In this document: positions 49,976 through 60,329 of the stretch, in pieces
Position numbering within the stretch: the first letter of the stretch is position 1
How the letters are laid out: the number at the start of each line of letters is the position of its first letter
DNA from: Utricularia gibba
Lineage: Eukaryota; Streptophyta; Magnoliopsida; Lamiales; Lentibulariaceae
Assembly (NCBI GenBank): GCA_002189035.1
Contig: NEEC01000012.1
Coordinates: 1,116,001-1,180,000 of the forward strand
Direction of reading: 5' to 3'
DNA: 64,000 nucleotides
Translations under genes and position numbers: made by a program
The notes under the pieces: generated by a model
Database searches by the model: none
Seen by the model: only the letters and a program-made list of their open reading frames with translations
What the model was told of the DNA's origin: nothing

Positions 49976-50354
49976 AATTGTAAAAAGGTATTACATTTTA
50001 TTATTATATTGTGCTTACTACAAAATATAATTAAAAGATTGGATTTTTTTAGAATAGGTATATTAGTAATTTTTAAGAGGGTTATTTTATTACCAATCCG
50101 TTGAAAATATACATACCCGGACTTTCAGATTTTTACTCTGTCACATCTATCAACGTACAATTGAAAATCATTAGTCGATTAGCATAGATCAATTGTAGTT
50201 AATTAATTGGATTTTTACTCTTATAAATTCACATACTATAATTTTAAAACCCTAGAAAACCATGATCCAATTCAATTGTGATTACGTGGAATTCATCCCA
50301 ATTCAATTTGAGGCCCGTTTAAGTTTTTGCAACACTGTTTTGTGAGAAGAGGTA

Positions 50355-50374
50355 GGGGGGGGGGGGGGGGGGGG
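50355..50374. repeat. G20 homopolymer
   Basis: Twenty consecutive G residues after GAGGTA, followed by CGAAATTTTAG. Confidence 0.95.
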
Positions 50375-50974
50375 CGAAATTTTAGATAAATTTTGTAAAA
50401 ATTTTGAAAATTGTAATTGAGTTTCACCTTCATTTTCTAGTTTCGCCCCCCTCCTCCGAGTCTAGCCCTACACAAAATCCTGGGTCCACCACTTTATACA
50501 ACCTTATTTATAACAGAAAGTAAACATGAAACTGGCTGTTGCATCAAGATAGCCGTCCGTGAACCATCAAAATATCTTTAACTGAATAACTCCCTGCGGC
50601 TTCTGTGCTGATGCACCCGTGGGTTCATGAGGTTTGATAGGAGGCCCGAACCGAGACTCTGTCTTTAGTTGTTTGCATCATTCGGACTGTATTGTTGTGG
50701 ATGCTCTATGCGACTGTTGGCCTTTATCCTCTTCTTCGTCTCCTATGGTTCGTTTGCTGTGGCAAATGGCCCGTTCAGAGACTCCCAGCGGCTCATTTCT
50801 TTCAAGTTTTCTCTCCTCTCAATTGGAGTTTTCTCCAGTTGGAAACCGGGGGTGTCTTGAAAGAACCGAAAGGTAGAATGGTTACCAATGTGTGCACTGG
50901 TTGTTATGGGATCAGGATTTTCATACTAGTTATACAGCTAGTGAGGGTTGGACGAATCAAAAGAGCAATGCACT

Positions 50975-51252
50975 GATTTGATAAAAAAACAGTTTTGATT
51001 GATGAATATTAGCACATTACCAGCAGCTATTCTTGTGACAAAAACCATAAAAGACTAACACAAACGAACAGAACTTAAAGACAACAGAAAAAATAACAGA
51101 AACCCGTAAGTAGGTGAGTGGACTTGTTCATGACACCATAATTTTCAAGGAGGCGGTTGAGGACTTGAAGCGTGGCTGACTAAGTCAAGAACTGACGTGG
51201 ATCATGTATTTATCACTGATATTGAGGCTTGCTGACTTCATATGATCCAACA
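50975..51252 (-). repeat. Copia LTR remnant next to an RNase H fragment
   Basis: Minus strand: the RNase H end is followed by AAGGGGGAG (purine tract, about 51258-51266) and then TGTTGGATCATATGAAGTCA from 51252, a typical PPT-LTR junction. The far end of the LTR is not defined (about 50975). Confidence 0.55.
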
Positions 51253-51655
51253 AACTCCCCCTTGAAGTCAGCACTACTCACAAGTCCAAGCTTGCTCCGG
51301 AACGCTGCAAATATACCAGCTGACAGAGGCTTGGTCAGCATATCCACAAGCTGCAATTCTTTGGTACAGTATTCAACACATATTTACTGATCCTTAAGCA
51401 ATTCTCTCATGGCATGATACTTGATAGAAATATGCTTGGTTCGACCATGAAACACAGGATCTTTGATCATAGCAATTGCACTTGAAGAATCACAATGAAG
51501 CTTAATTGCCACAGTCTGTTCCAAACCTAGATCTTTCAGCATTTTTCACAACCATACAGCATTGTTTGCTGCTAAGAAAGCAGCAATATATTCAGCTTCT
51601 GCTGTGGATTGAGCAACCAGGCTTTGTTTTTTGGAACTCCAGCTGATCATTGCAG
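51253..51655 (-). pseudogene. Copia RNase H fragment
   Basis: Minus strand reads SWSSKKQSLVAQSTAEAEYI, AAFLAANNAVWL, LHCDSSSAIAMIKDPVFHGR, TKHISIKYHAMRELL and LVDMLTKPL, the C-terminal half of Copia pol, with two stops. It breaks off at about 51655 with no upstream RT. It differs from both Copia elements further right, so it is a third, truncated element. Confidence 0.85.
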
Positions 51656-52463
51656 TCCAATGTGGAAAACATTGATAAACCTAAGCAGAACATTTGTGGC
51701 TACACCAATATAATAAAATATGCTTATTTAAGAATAACATACTTCCTAAAATAATTGGAATTCTCTCAACTTGTCAATGAACGAGTGTAATAAATGAGTA
51801 ACTTTAAGTAAATACACACACACATATACATAAGGTATTTGTGAGACATTGAATTGGGGTAGGTCACAATTCACTTCATTCCAAAAATGAGTTTGCCTAA
51901 TTATTTGGCCTACATTCACCTAAGTAGTTGTAAATCTGGATCCCACTCTTGAAGCAATAATCTACGAAATTTCTTCGTAGAAGATCCTTTAGCATTTACA
52001 AATGAATTCTTGTTCCACGCATGCATTGAAATTATATGATACTTTAAGTAGTTAGTGTTTGGTGAATCTATTCTAAAGAAGTATAAAGTATAAAAGGGGA
52101 AAAAAACAATTGGTCACTATAGTTCTAAATCATACATCCATATACTTTTTTTTTTCATACAACTAATTTCATTACAAAATTCATTTATTAAATTTGATAT
52201 GTAAAAATACTGTCATTCATGTCCTATGTCCTAGTTCAAAGGTTATGAATGTGAGAAGTAGAATCCCATAAAGTGACTAGAAGCGACCGTTTTAAAGGTA
52301 AGGAGAGAAATAATTGCCTAAAATAGTATGGAGTAGACTCTGGAGGATTGTTAGTTAATTAATTTAAAAAAGGTAAAATGATGCAATTTTCTGAATAAAA
52401 AATAAGATACGGATAATTTGTGTAATAATTAATGTCATACTTGGCAAATATATCAAGACGGCA
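51656..52463. other. Anonymous stretch, possible promoter of the exon at 52464
   Basis: No gene. AT-rich sequence upstream of a possible host first exon. Confidence 0.35.
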
Positions 52464-52589
52464 ATGGCTTGTCGATCTCTGTTTCTTCCCTCTTGTGCAT
52501 TTCGATTCCTCGCTTTCGTTTCCATTCTTGTATACTCACTTCTTTCGCTGCTTTTTGCTGTAAATTTAGAGGTTTTCACCACTGACTGG
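52464..52589 (+). CDS. Possible first exon of a host gene, cut by Copia insertion
   Basis: ATG at 52464 opens a 42-codon frame that ends exactly at the outer Copia LTR (52590). It begins MACRSLFLPSCAFRFLAFVS and continues ILVYSLLSLLF, then AVNLEVFTTD: a basic start, a long hydrophobic core and a polar end, which looks like a signal peptide or single membrane anchor. Base composition is less AT-rich than the flanks. No family is recognised. If real, the rest of the gene would lie beyond the right LTR outside the window. Confidence 0.35.
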
Positions 52590-52973
52590 TGTACAGAATA
52601 TGGCAACCTAATTCTGACTAGTAGCAACTAATACTCAACCTAAACATCCTAGAACCTGATCCCAACAATTAACAGCAAAAAAAATTTGAAGAAATGAAAA
52701 TTACACCAGATTTTTAGCATGGAAAACCTTGTACTAAAAACCATGGGTGCTCTACACACCAGGCATAAACCATCCACTAAATCACTGGTTTAAATGTCCA
52801 AACGAAATCAAAAACAGATTTCAAAACAAGCTCATAGGCTTATAAACATCAGAATGAATTCCCCTTTCAAGGTTTACAAATCAATGAAACCAGATGAATA
52901 CTTCCACAAAATGAGCACATAAGGTGGATTTAGTAGCTGACTTAGATGTGACCCCTTTTATAGTCAGCCTACA
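52590..52973 (-). mobile_element. 3' LTR of the outer (minus-strand) Copia element
   Basis: 384 bp. Minus strand starts TGTAGGCTGAC, has a TATA box (TATAAAAGG) 11 bases on, and ends CTGTACA. It matches the partial LTR at the right window edge (63856-64000): CTCAACCTAAACA, TAGAACCTGATCCCAACAAT, TTTTAGCATGGAAAA-CTTG. A purine tract (GGGTGAGAT) directly precedes it on the minus strand. Confidence 0.8.
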
Positions 52974-55795
52974 AATCTCACCCAATAGCTAAACTTCATA
53001 CGTCCTTCAAACTTGAGTATGAGACATCAATCCCATTTTGAGCAAACAGGATTGATGCTGAGTTGATGACAATAGTTTTATTAAAACATCCACTACATTC
53101 TCTTGAGTAGATACCTTTTTCAATTCAAGTTCATTGCCTTTCAAAACTTCTCTTATCCAATGCCACCTTTAATCAATGTGTTTTGTCATTGCATGAAATG
53201 CTGAATTCTTGCTAAGTTGAATAGCACTTTGACTATCACTTAACACTTATGGTTTTCCCATTAAGAATCCTGGTTCATCCAACAATCTGTCTATCCAAAG
53301 AGCTTCCTTAAATGCCTTAGTCAATCCCATATATTCAGATTCCATTGTAGATAATGCAACCATTTTCTATAGCTTAGAACTCCAAGTTACTGCTCCACCA
53401 GCCATAACAGTTATCATACCAATTGTAGATTTCCTGCTATCAAGATCTCCTACTTAGTTAGCATCTACATAAACCATAGGAACTATATTTTCTTTGCTGT
53501 AACATAACTTGAAGTTCTCGTTTCCCTTAAGATATGTGAGCAACCTCTTTGCTCCTTCCAAGTGTTGCTTTCCTGGATCAGACATGTATCGACTAACAAT
53601 GCTAGCAGCAAATCTGATATTTGGTCAAGTACAAGTTGTGAGATACATCGCTGAGCCAACAACCAGACGCATATGGTACCTTGGACATGTGTTCTCGTTC
53701 AAGATCTATTTTTGTTGACATAGTCTTATAGAATTTAAGGTGTGGAGGCAGAGGGCAAGAAACTGGTTTTTTTTCACTCATGTTGAACCTATTAAGAATA
53801 TGGTTAATATAGCTGGTTTCTGACAACGTAGGTAGATTCCTTGATTTGTCCTAGTAGATCTCTATTCCTAAAATTTTCTTAGGAGGTCCCAAATCTTTTG
53901 TGCAAAAATCACCAGCCATTTATTGCTTCAAATCATTGATCCTTTGCTTGTTTGGGCAGGCAACGAGTATATCATTGATATATAGTAATAGAAAAACAAA
54001 CTCTGCATGATTGAATCTCTTCCAATATGCAAAATGATTACCTAATGTTCTATGAAATTTATTTTGTGTCATAAACTCATCAAACTTCAAATACTAATAT
54101 CTTGGTGCCTTTTTTAATCCGCAGAGACTTTTCTCATACCCTTCAATCTGCTTCATATATATTTCTTCAGTTAGATCTCCATGAAGAAATGTAGTTTTAA
54201 TGTCTAGTTGCTTGAGTTCCCAATCATAATATGCTGTTAAAGTAAATATGATTCTAATAGTGGATAGCTTCATTATAGGATCAAAAATCTCTTGAAAGTC
54301 TATGCCTTCCTTTTATCGAACCACAATTCTAGCCTTGTGTGTAATTGATCCATCCAAGTGTGCTTTCATCTTAAACATCCATCTGCTATCAAGTGATTTT
54401 CTATCAACAAGGAGTGGTACCAAGTCATAGGAATTATTCTATCATATAGAATTCAGTTCCTCATCCATAGCTTCTTTCGACAATGCTTTATCTTTCATTT
54501 CCAGTGCTTCTTTTACCAACTCTTGTTCTCCTTTCTTAGAAATAGAGATATACTTATCTATAGTATATTTGGTTGATGGCGTCTTTAATCTGGTAGATCT
54601 TCTTAGAAGCTGACCATCATTACCGATTTCTACTAATGGTTCTCTATTTTCTATATTTCGAGCAGCACCATTCTCTAACAATTGATCTTCATCCTGCACA
54701 GGTAAAAGGGAGTTAGAAGCTGAATTTAAATGTAGCTTGATTACCTGATTTTTCTCAACAACAAGGATGTCATCAATGGTCTGATCCTTATAAAATCTAG
54801 CATCTGTAGAACTGAAAACCTTCTTTTTTCAATGCCCCAAAGCCTACATCCCATCTGATCTTCTCCACAGCCAAGCAATATACACAATATTGTTCTTTCA
54901 TCCAATGTCTATCTATTTTCTTTCAGAATATGAGCATAGGCTCTACACCCAAATACCTTGGTTTCCTTCCTATCCAGATTTCTTAAGGAATGTAAAACTT
55001 CAAAGGTGTTTTTGGAGATCTGTTTGATAAAAAACATGTGGTTTTCAAAGCTTCTCCCTCAAAAAATTTAGGCAGCTTAGCAGTCCTCAACATGCATCTT
55101 ACTTTGTTCATAAACCTTTCTCCATTTGCATTATATACTGGAGTCTTTAGTGTTGTTATTTTCTTGATTCCTTCAGTTTTGCTGTAGTTTTCAAACTTAG
55201 TTGAACAATATTCATCACCGTTATGAGACTTGAATATTTTTAGTCTTTTGTTTGTTTGTCTTTCGAGCAGATCTTGAAGCTCTCTGAAGTGCTGAGATAC
55301 ATCACTTTTTTTTTCCATTAATGTAACCCAAGACTTTATTGAAGCATCATCAATGAAAGTGACATGAAATCTTTTTTCCCCTACTAATGCAACTTCAACT
55401 AGGCCTCTCACGTCAAAAACATCACTTTAACAGTTCTTCACTTTTCTTAAAAACATTTTTAGCTCCTATTCTATAATCTTTCCCTGCTATGCAATTTTCA
55501 CATATGATTTTAGGAGGTATCTCTTTTTCAATTAGATTATGCTGTTCTAGAAATCTCATTCTTTGCTATAGAGGTGTCCTAGTCTCTTTTGCCACAGAAT
55601 ATGACTAGTTTCTATGTAGCTAGTGAGATTCAAATCAGATGGATCTAACTTAACTGCTATTCTATACGAGGTTCCATTTAGCTCTCCTTTGGCCACAACT
55701 GTGGATGCTTTGACTAGTTTTCATATGTTATTTCCAAAGGACCTGATATATCCTGCTTTATCTAGGTGATTTACTAACATCAAAGTTAATCTTAT
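52974..55795 (-). pseudogene. Outer Copia pol: integrase, RT and RNase H (broken)
   Basis: Minus strand, read right to left. Integrase core remnant at 54983-55411 (FHVTFIDDASIKSWVTLME, LKIFKSHNGDEYCSTKFENY, YNANGERFMNKVRCM); the family's D,D,E positions are partly kept but the frame is broken on both sides. Linker with RRSTRLKTPSTKY at 54590-54620. RT near 53950-54380 (FQEIFDPIMKLSTIRII, ELKQLDIKTTFLHGDLTEEI, CGLKKAPR, LLLYINDILVACP with the YVDD motif changed to YIND). Degraded RNase H to about 53000. Many stops and frameshifts show this is an old copy. The gag half lies at 62715-63840, on the other side of the inserted younger Copia. Confidence 0.85.
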
Positions 55796-56160
55796 TGAAA
55801 TAAATGGTCATCTGAGTGATAAGGAAGAATGAAGAGATAAGGCTGATTGGAGTAATAAGGAGGCTGACCATATTATGTTGGAATGTGCTGATCATCTAAT
55901 GATTCATGCTATCCCTCCTATACACGATGAAGTTGAAAGATGCCATCTCTATCCAAGAAGATGAGGGTTACTTAATGCAAAGATCACAACGGCACCAACA
56001 ATTAGGAGATTATACTTAGTCTTCTCCAATATTTTAGGAAATAGTTTAGGACCCTTAACTAACGTTAACCATCTTTTTCTATTTAAGTTGTATCATTGTA
56101 CGCTCCTGGTGTGAAGAAATCAATTTGCTTCTTATCCGGTTGTCATCCATCGTCTTCCTA
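55796..56160 (+). mobile_element. 5' LTR of the inner, young Copia element
   Basis: 365 bp from TGAAATAAATGGTCA to GTCTTCCTA. It differs from the 3' LTR (62350-62714, also 365 bp) at about 12 positions by eye, roughly 3%. It contains ATGTTGGAATGTGCT and TTTCTATTTAAGTTGTATCA. Confidence 0.9.
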
Positions 56161-56161
56161 T

Positions 56162-56173
56162 TGGTATCAGAGC
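56162..56173 (+). promoter_or_regulatory. Primer-binding site, initiator Met-tRNA type
   Basis: TGGTATCAGAGC two bases after the 5' LTR. This is complementary to the 3' end of plant initiator methionine tRNA, the usual primer for Copia elements. Confidence 0.95.
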
Positions 56174-56252
56174 AAGCGGCTGTCATCCTTCAGCCGTCCT
56201 TTTCTCTTTCCTCTCACATTCACGCTTCCGCACATCCTTCCTTCCCTCCACC

Positions 56253-58952
56253 ATGGCAACTGGAAATGCTATTAATGTGTCAAACTTCATCACCGTCAAA
56301 CTAACCAGCAGCAATTACCCGCTCTGGAAAGAAATGGCTATTGGGCTTGCAGATAGCCAAGGTCTCTCCGGCCATCTAACCGGTGAGACAACACCACCAC
56401 CAGAATTTGATCTCCAACCAGGAGTGCAGGATTCATCTACACCAGCAAACCCATCTACAGAATTCATAAAGTGGAAACAATCAGACCGTCTCTTGCGTAG
56501 CTGGCTCTTAGGTACAATTTTTGAAGAATCATGGCCGCTGGTTATCGGTTGTGAAACCGCCGCCAATCTTTGGTCTGCTCTTCGAGATGCATATGCCAAA
56601 AAATCTGAGGAGCGTCATTATACCGTGAGGTATCAATTCGCTCAAAACCGAAAACGCGCAGATCAAAACCTGGATGAATATCTCCGTAAATTTAAGTCCA
56701 TCTGTGACCAATTAGCTGCTATTGAAGACCCAGTCGCTGAAGATGAGAAGGTTTATTTCCTTCTCACAAGTCTTGGATCTGGCTACGAGGCGTTCACCAC
56801 TTCCATGCTCAAATATCCACGTCCCTCGTTTAGGGATTTAATCTCACAACTGCAAAGTTTTGAGATGCGAAAACAAATCAATGAAGACATTGAACGGCAG
56901 TACACCTCACTCTCTTCCCCTATGGCATATCAAACCCAATACAAGAGTGCACCGTCAACAGCTCACTTTACCTCTGACGGTCGTGGGTTTCAAGCACAAC
57001 GCAGCCAATTCCCTCAACAACAACAACAACAACCTCTTGCAATGACTCATCAACAGCCTCGCACTCAATCTCGCCAAGGACGTGCACCCCCACCCCCACC
57101 AGGAAAACGTCAGATGACACCATTTGAAAGAGATCTCTATAAAAATGAAGTCTGTCAAATCTGCAATGTGACAGGTCACATTGCCAAAATCTGCTGGAAA
57201 CTCCCAGGTCCCCAAGCTGAGCCAAAGACTGATGCAATTCCACAAACCCTGGCAAACCTGACTCTCGACAACTCCCTCACCGAAACTGAGTGGATTGCAG
57301 ACACTGGTGCTACCAATCACATGGCAGGTACAAAAGAAGTTTTTATTGATCTTCAATCTTATACAGGTCATGATGGAGTTAAAGTTGGTGATGGCACATC
57401 ACTACCCATTACGGGTATCGGTACATCTAAACTCACACAGGGAACATCCACTATGCCATTAAAAAATGTATTATTTGTACCAAAACTAACAAAAAATCTC
57501 CTTTCTGTTGCACAGATGACAACACAAGAACCTGTTAATTGTGAGTTTACTAATTTTGGTTTTTTTGTCAAGGATCGAGCAACAGGTCTTCCCAAGTTGA
57601 CCGGCCATCGCACGGGTGATTTATATGTAGTGAATCATTCACATGAAGCCTTCTTTTCATATCGTTTTCAGTCTTCCACACCAGACATATGGCATCAACG
57701 TCTTGGGCACCCCCAGGATTCCATGGTGCCAATTCTTAAAAATAAAGGCTTGATTACAGTTATTAAACCAAATCAGCCTTCCTTCTGTGATAGTTGTCAA
57801 TTTGGAAAAATGTCAGAACTTCCATTTGCTGAGTCCGAAAATATTACTACTATTCCTTTTGAAAAACTTTACTGTGATCTTTGGGGCCCTTCACCTGTCA
57901 TTTCTCGAAATGGGTTTCGTTATTATGCTTGTTTCGTTGATGCATATTCACACTTTATGTGGTTTTTCCCATTACGAAAAAAAGTGATTTTGTGGATACC
58001 TTTCTTCAATTTGAAACCTATATAGCTCGACAGTTTGACAAGACCATTAAAGTGCTTCAAACCGACAATGGTGGAGAATTTGTCAATGAATGTCTCAAAT
58101 CTCATTTTTTAAAAACCGGTATGATTCATCAACTCTCTTGTCCGTACACTCATGAACAGATGGGAATGGTAGAGCGACGACATAGAACGATCAGAGAACA
58201 CGGAATGACCCTACTCTTCCATGGCGGATTACCACTATCCCTGTGGGTTGAAGCCTTTGCTACAGCCGTTCATCTTCAAAATAGACTACCATCTCCTTCA
58301 CTCAAAAGGGAGTCTCCTTACTCAATCCTATATAATCGCAGCCCCGATTATTCAATATTACGTGTTTTTGGTTCGAAATGCTTTCCGTATTTATGGGATA
58401 GTAGGAAGAATAAATTTTCTCCAAAAACTGCATTATGTGTTTTTATTGGATATAGTGAAAGCCACAAAGGATACAAATGTTATGATCCACAAACAAAAAA
58501 AATACACATTTCAAGACATGTCATTTTTTATGAAAAATCGTTTCCCTTTAAGCATCTTGTAGTACCGACATGCTGTCCCCTGAAAAGGTCTCTAAACTGT
58601 TTGCACTGTGGATGCAGGAAACACTAGGTTCAAAGACTTCTCAAGAACGTGCTCCTACACTAGAACACAACGTTGCAACCACCGGAGAGTTATCACCGAT
58701 AACTTCATCAATGACTTCTACTCTACCTACAATAATTCAGACTGAATCGGTGGCCCTTCATCCCGTTGATTCAGAGCCGAGTCAGAATGATAATTCAGAA
58801 TGATGAGCATCAACACCAGACATAGAGTCTCCAACTGGGTTAACAAATGACACCATTACTTCGAGCGCCACCAGCCATGATTGCTTGAGTGACCCATGTG
58901 AGGTGGGGACACTCTCCCTTACACCCGTCAGAGTAGAAGATGGAGTCCATAT
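56253..58952 (+). pseudogene. Inner Copia gag-protease-integrase (first part of polyprotein)
   Basis: Start ATG at 56253 (MATGNAINVSNFITVKLTSS). Gag domain to about residue 220 (NYPLWKEMAIGLADSQGLSG). Zinc knuckle CQICNVTGHIAKIC (CX2CX4HX4C) at about 57151. Protease WIADTGATNHMAG near 57291. Pre-integrase IWHQRLGHP with CDSCQFGK. Integrase YCDLWGPSPVISRNGFRYYA, LQTDNGGEFVN and MVERRHRTIREHG hold all three catalytic acids. Defects: one A is missing from an A8 run at about 57978 (frame lost after FPLRKK); a second frame change near 58565; stops at 58801. The coding sequence then continues, readable, up to 58952, where a solo LTR interrupts it. Confidence 0.95.
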
Positions 58953-60329
58953 TTATAACACAAAATAGCTATATTTTATTATGATTTGAGTTAGATAAAT
59001 ATGGGTTTTAATGCTTTAGTGGTGTTTATGTTAATCTTATTTGATTATGTTAAAAAGTGGACTAAATCCTTTGATTTAGTCCACAACTTTTGTTACTAAT
59101 GTTTTAGTAAGTTTAGCAGGGAAATCAGCAGAAAATCAGACGTGCAAACATGTGGAACAAGTGAAGAAGGGCGCAAAATCCGGAGAAGAACAAAGAGCAA
59201 TGTTTTGCTGCTACCGTAGTCTGCAAGTTCAGAACAGGAACAGTACTGACAGTCAGAAACAATGCAATGGAGTGAAGCAAAAGAAAAGGAAATTAATTTG
59301 AAAAAAGAAGGAGAGCGTAAAGAAGCGAGGAGCGAGGGGGACGCAAAGGGGGGTCTTCTTCTCCAACAGGAAAAACACCAACCAGAAGGGGGAAGGGAGG
59401 CCTCCATCATCAAGAACAGCACCAGAGCCCAGTCTAGCGCTACTGCTCCGGGCTGTGAACAGTAGATAGCGGGCGGAAAAACATTATCTATTTGCTTTCC
59501 GTTTTTCTGAACATTTCAAGTTTCTGAATTTGAATTGTTACAATGTTTCTGCCATTTTGGCCAGCTTATGTGAATGAAATTGTGTTTTATTTCCAAAGCA
59601 TGAGTGACTAGAGTCTTAGGGATGCCTTAAGGTGAAGGGGTGTGGTGTGTGCTTAGGGTTAATGATGAAATTTATGTGTATTCCTTAACTCTTGTTTCTA
59701 GCAAACCATGGGTAGACCTAATGAGGGAAACAAGTAGTTTCACAATTTAGAAGCTTGGTATAGAAGTAGACCAAAAAACCAAGATGGGAGCAGTCGGTGT
59801 TAGTCTAGAATAGAACCAGTAGAACCGGGTAGACCTAGTTGTATATACCTTGCATGCGGGTAGACCTAATTGCAATGTTGGTTATGATATTGGGGACTAG
59901 CTTAAGCGAAAAAAAAAGATGAATGACCTGGGTAGACCTAGGTTATTCGAAGTTGTGAGTGTAGGAAGATAGCAAATTAAGTTAGGAACCTTAGTATGGC
60001 ACCACCCGTAGATCCTTAAGGCGTCCTCGTATTAGTCTGAGTCAAAACCAGTACCTGTTACCTTAGCGTAGAAACCTGATATTGCTTATCTACCTTGTTT
60101 ACTGAACTTGTTTACCTCTGTTGGTCCGAGCTTAGACTAAGACTTCCTGTTATCTCGAATTATGCATTTACTAAAACACTTAGCAAGCACAAGCTCTTAG
60201 TGATCGACCCCGACATCCACTATACAAGTTTTCCAAATTTGTATTTTGTGTAGATTAGGGATTATAAATTTATTTGATACGGATTTTCTATTTTTATTAC
60301 AACGATATTAGGAAAATTTCCGTTTATCA
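58953..60329 (+). mobile_element. Solo LTR K (TGATAAC family) nested in the inner Copia
   Basis: 1377 bp, starts TTATAACACAAAATAG (family start TGATAAC with a changed base) and ends TTTCCGTTTATCA. It carries the landmarks CATGGGTAGACCTAATGAGG, CGGGTAGACCTAG, GTGATCGACCCCGACA and ATAAATTTATTTGATACGG. Flanks are CCATA(T) and CCATG, an imperfect 5-bp duplication. It separates the integrase and RT halves of the Copia polyprotein, whose frame can be read across once it is ignored. Contains the conserved hairpin at 59057-59084. Confidence 0.9.
59057..59084 (+). repeat. Conserved hairpin in LTR copy K
   Basis: Arms GTGGACTAAATC (59057-59068) and GATTTAGTCCAC (59073-59084), loop CTTT. Compared with copy J, one base pair is changed on both sides and the loop is the reverse complement. 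Confidence 0.95.

Noticed and set aside
49741-49983. 80-codon Lys/Arg-rich frame
   Set aside because: Produced by a purine-rich low-complexity tract.
50634-50976. Overlapping open frames in all three plus-strand frames
   Set aside because: No frame is favoured, no known domain, and the region adjoins a Copia LTR remnant.
56955-57371. 138-codon minus-strand frame
   Set aside because: Antisense shadow of the Copia gag-protease region.
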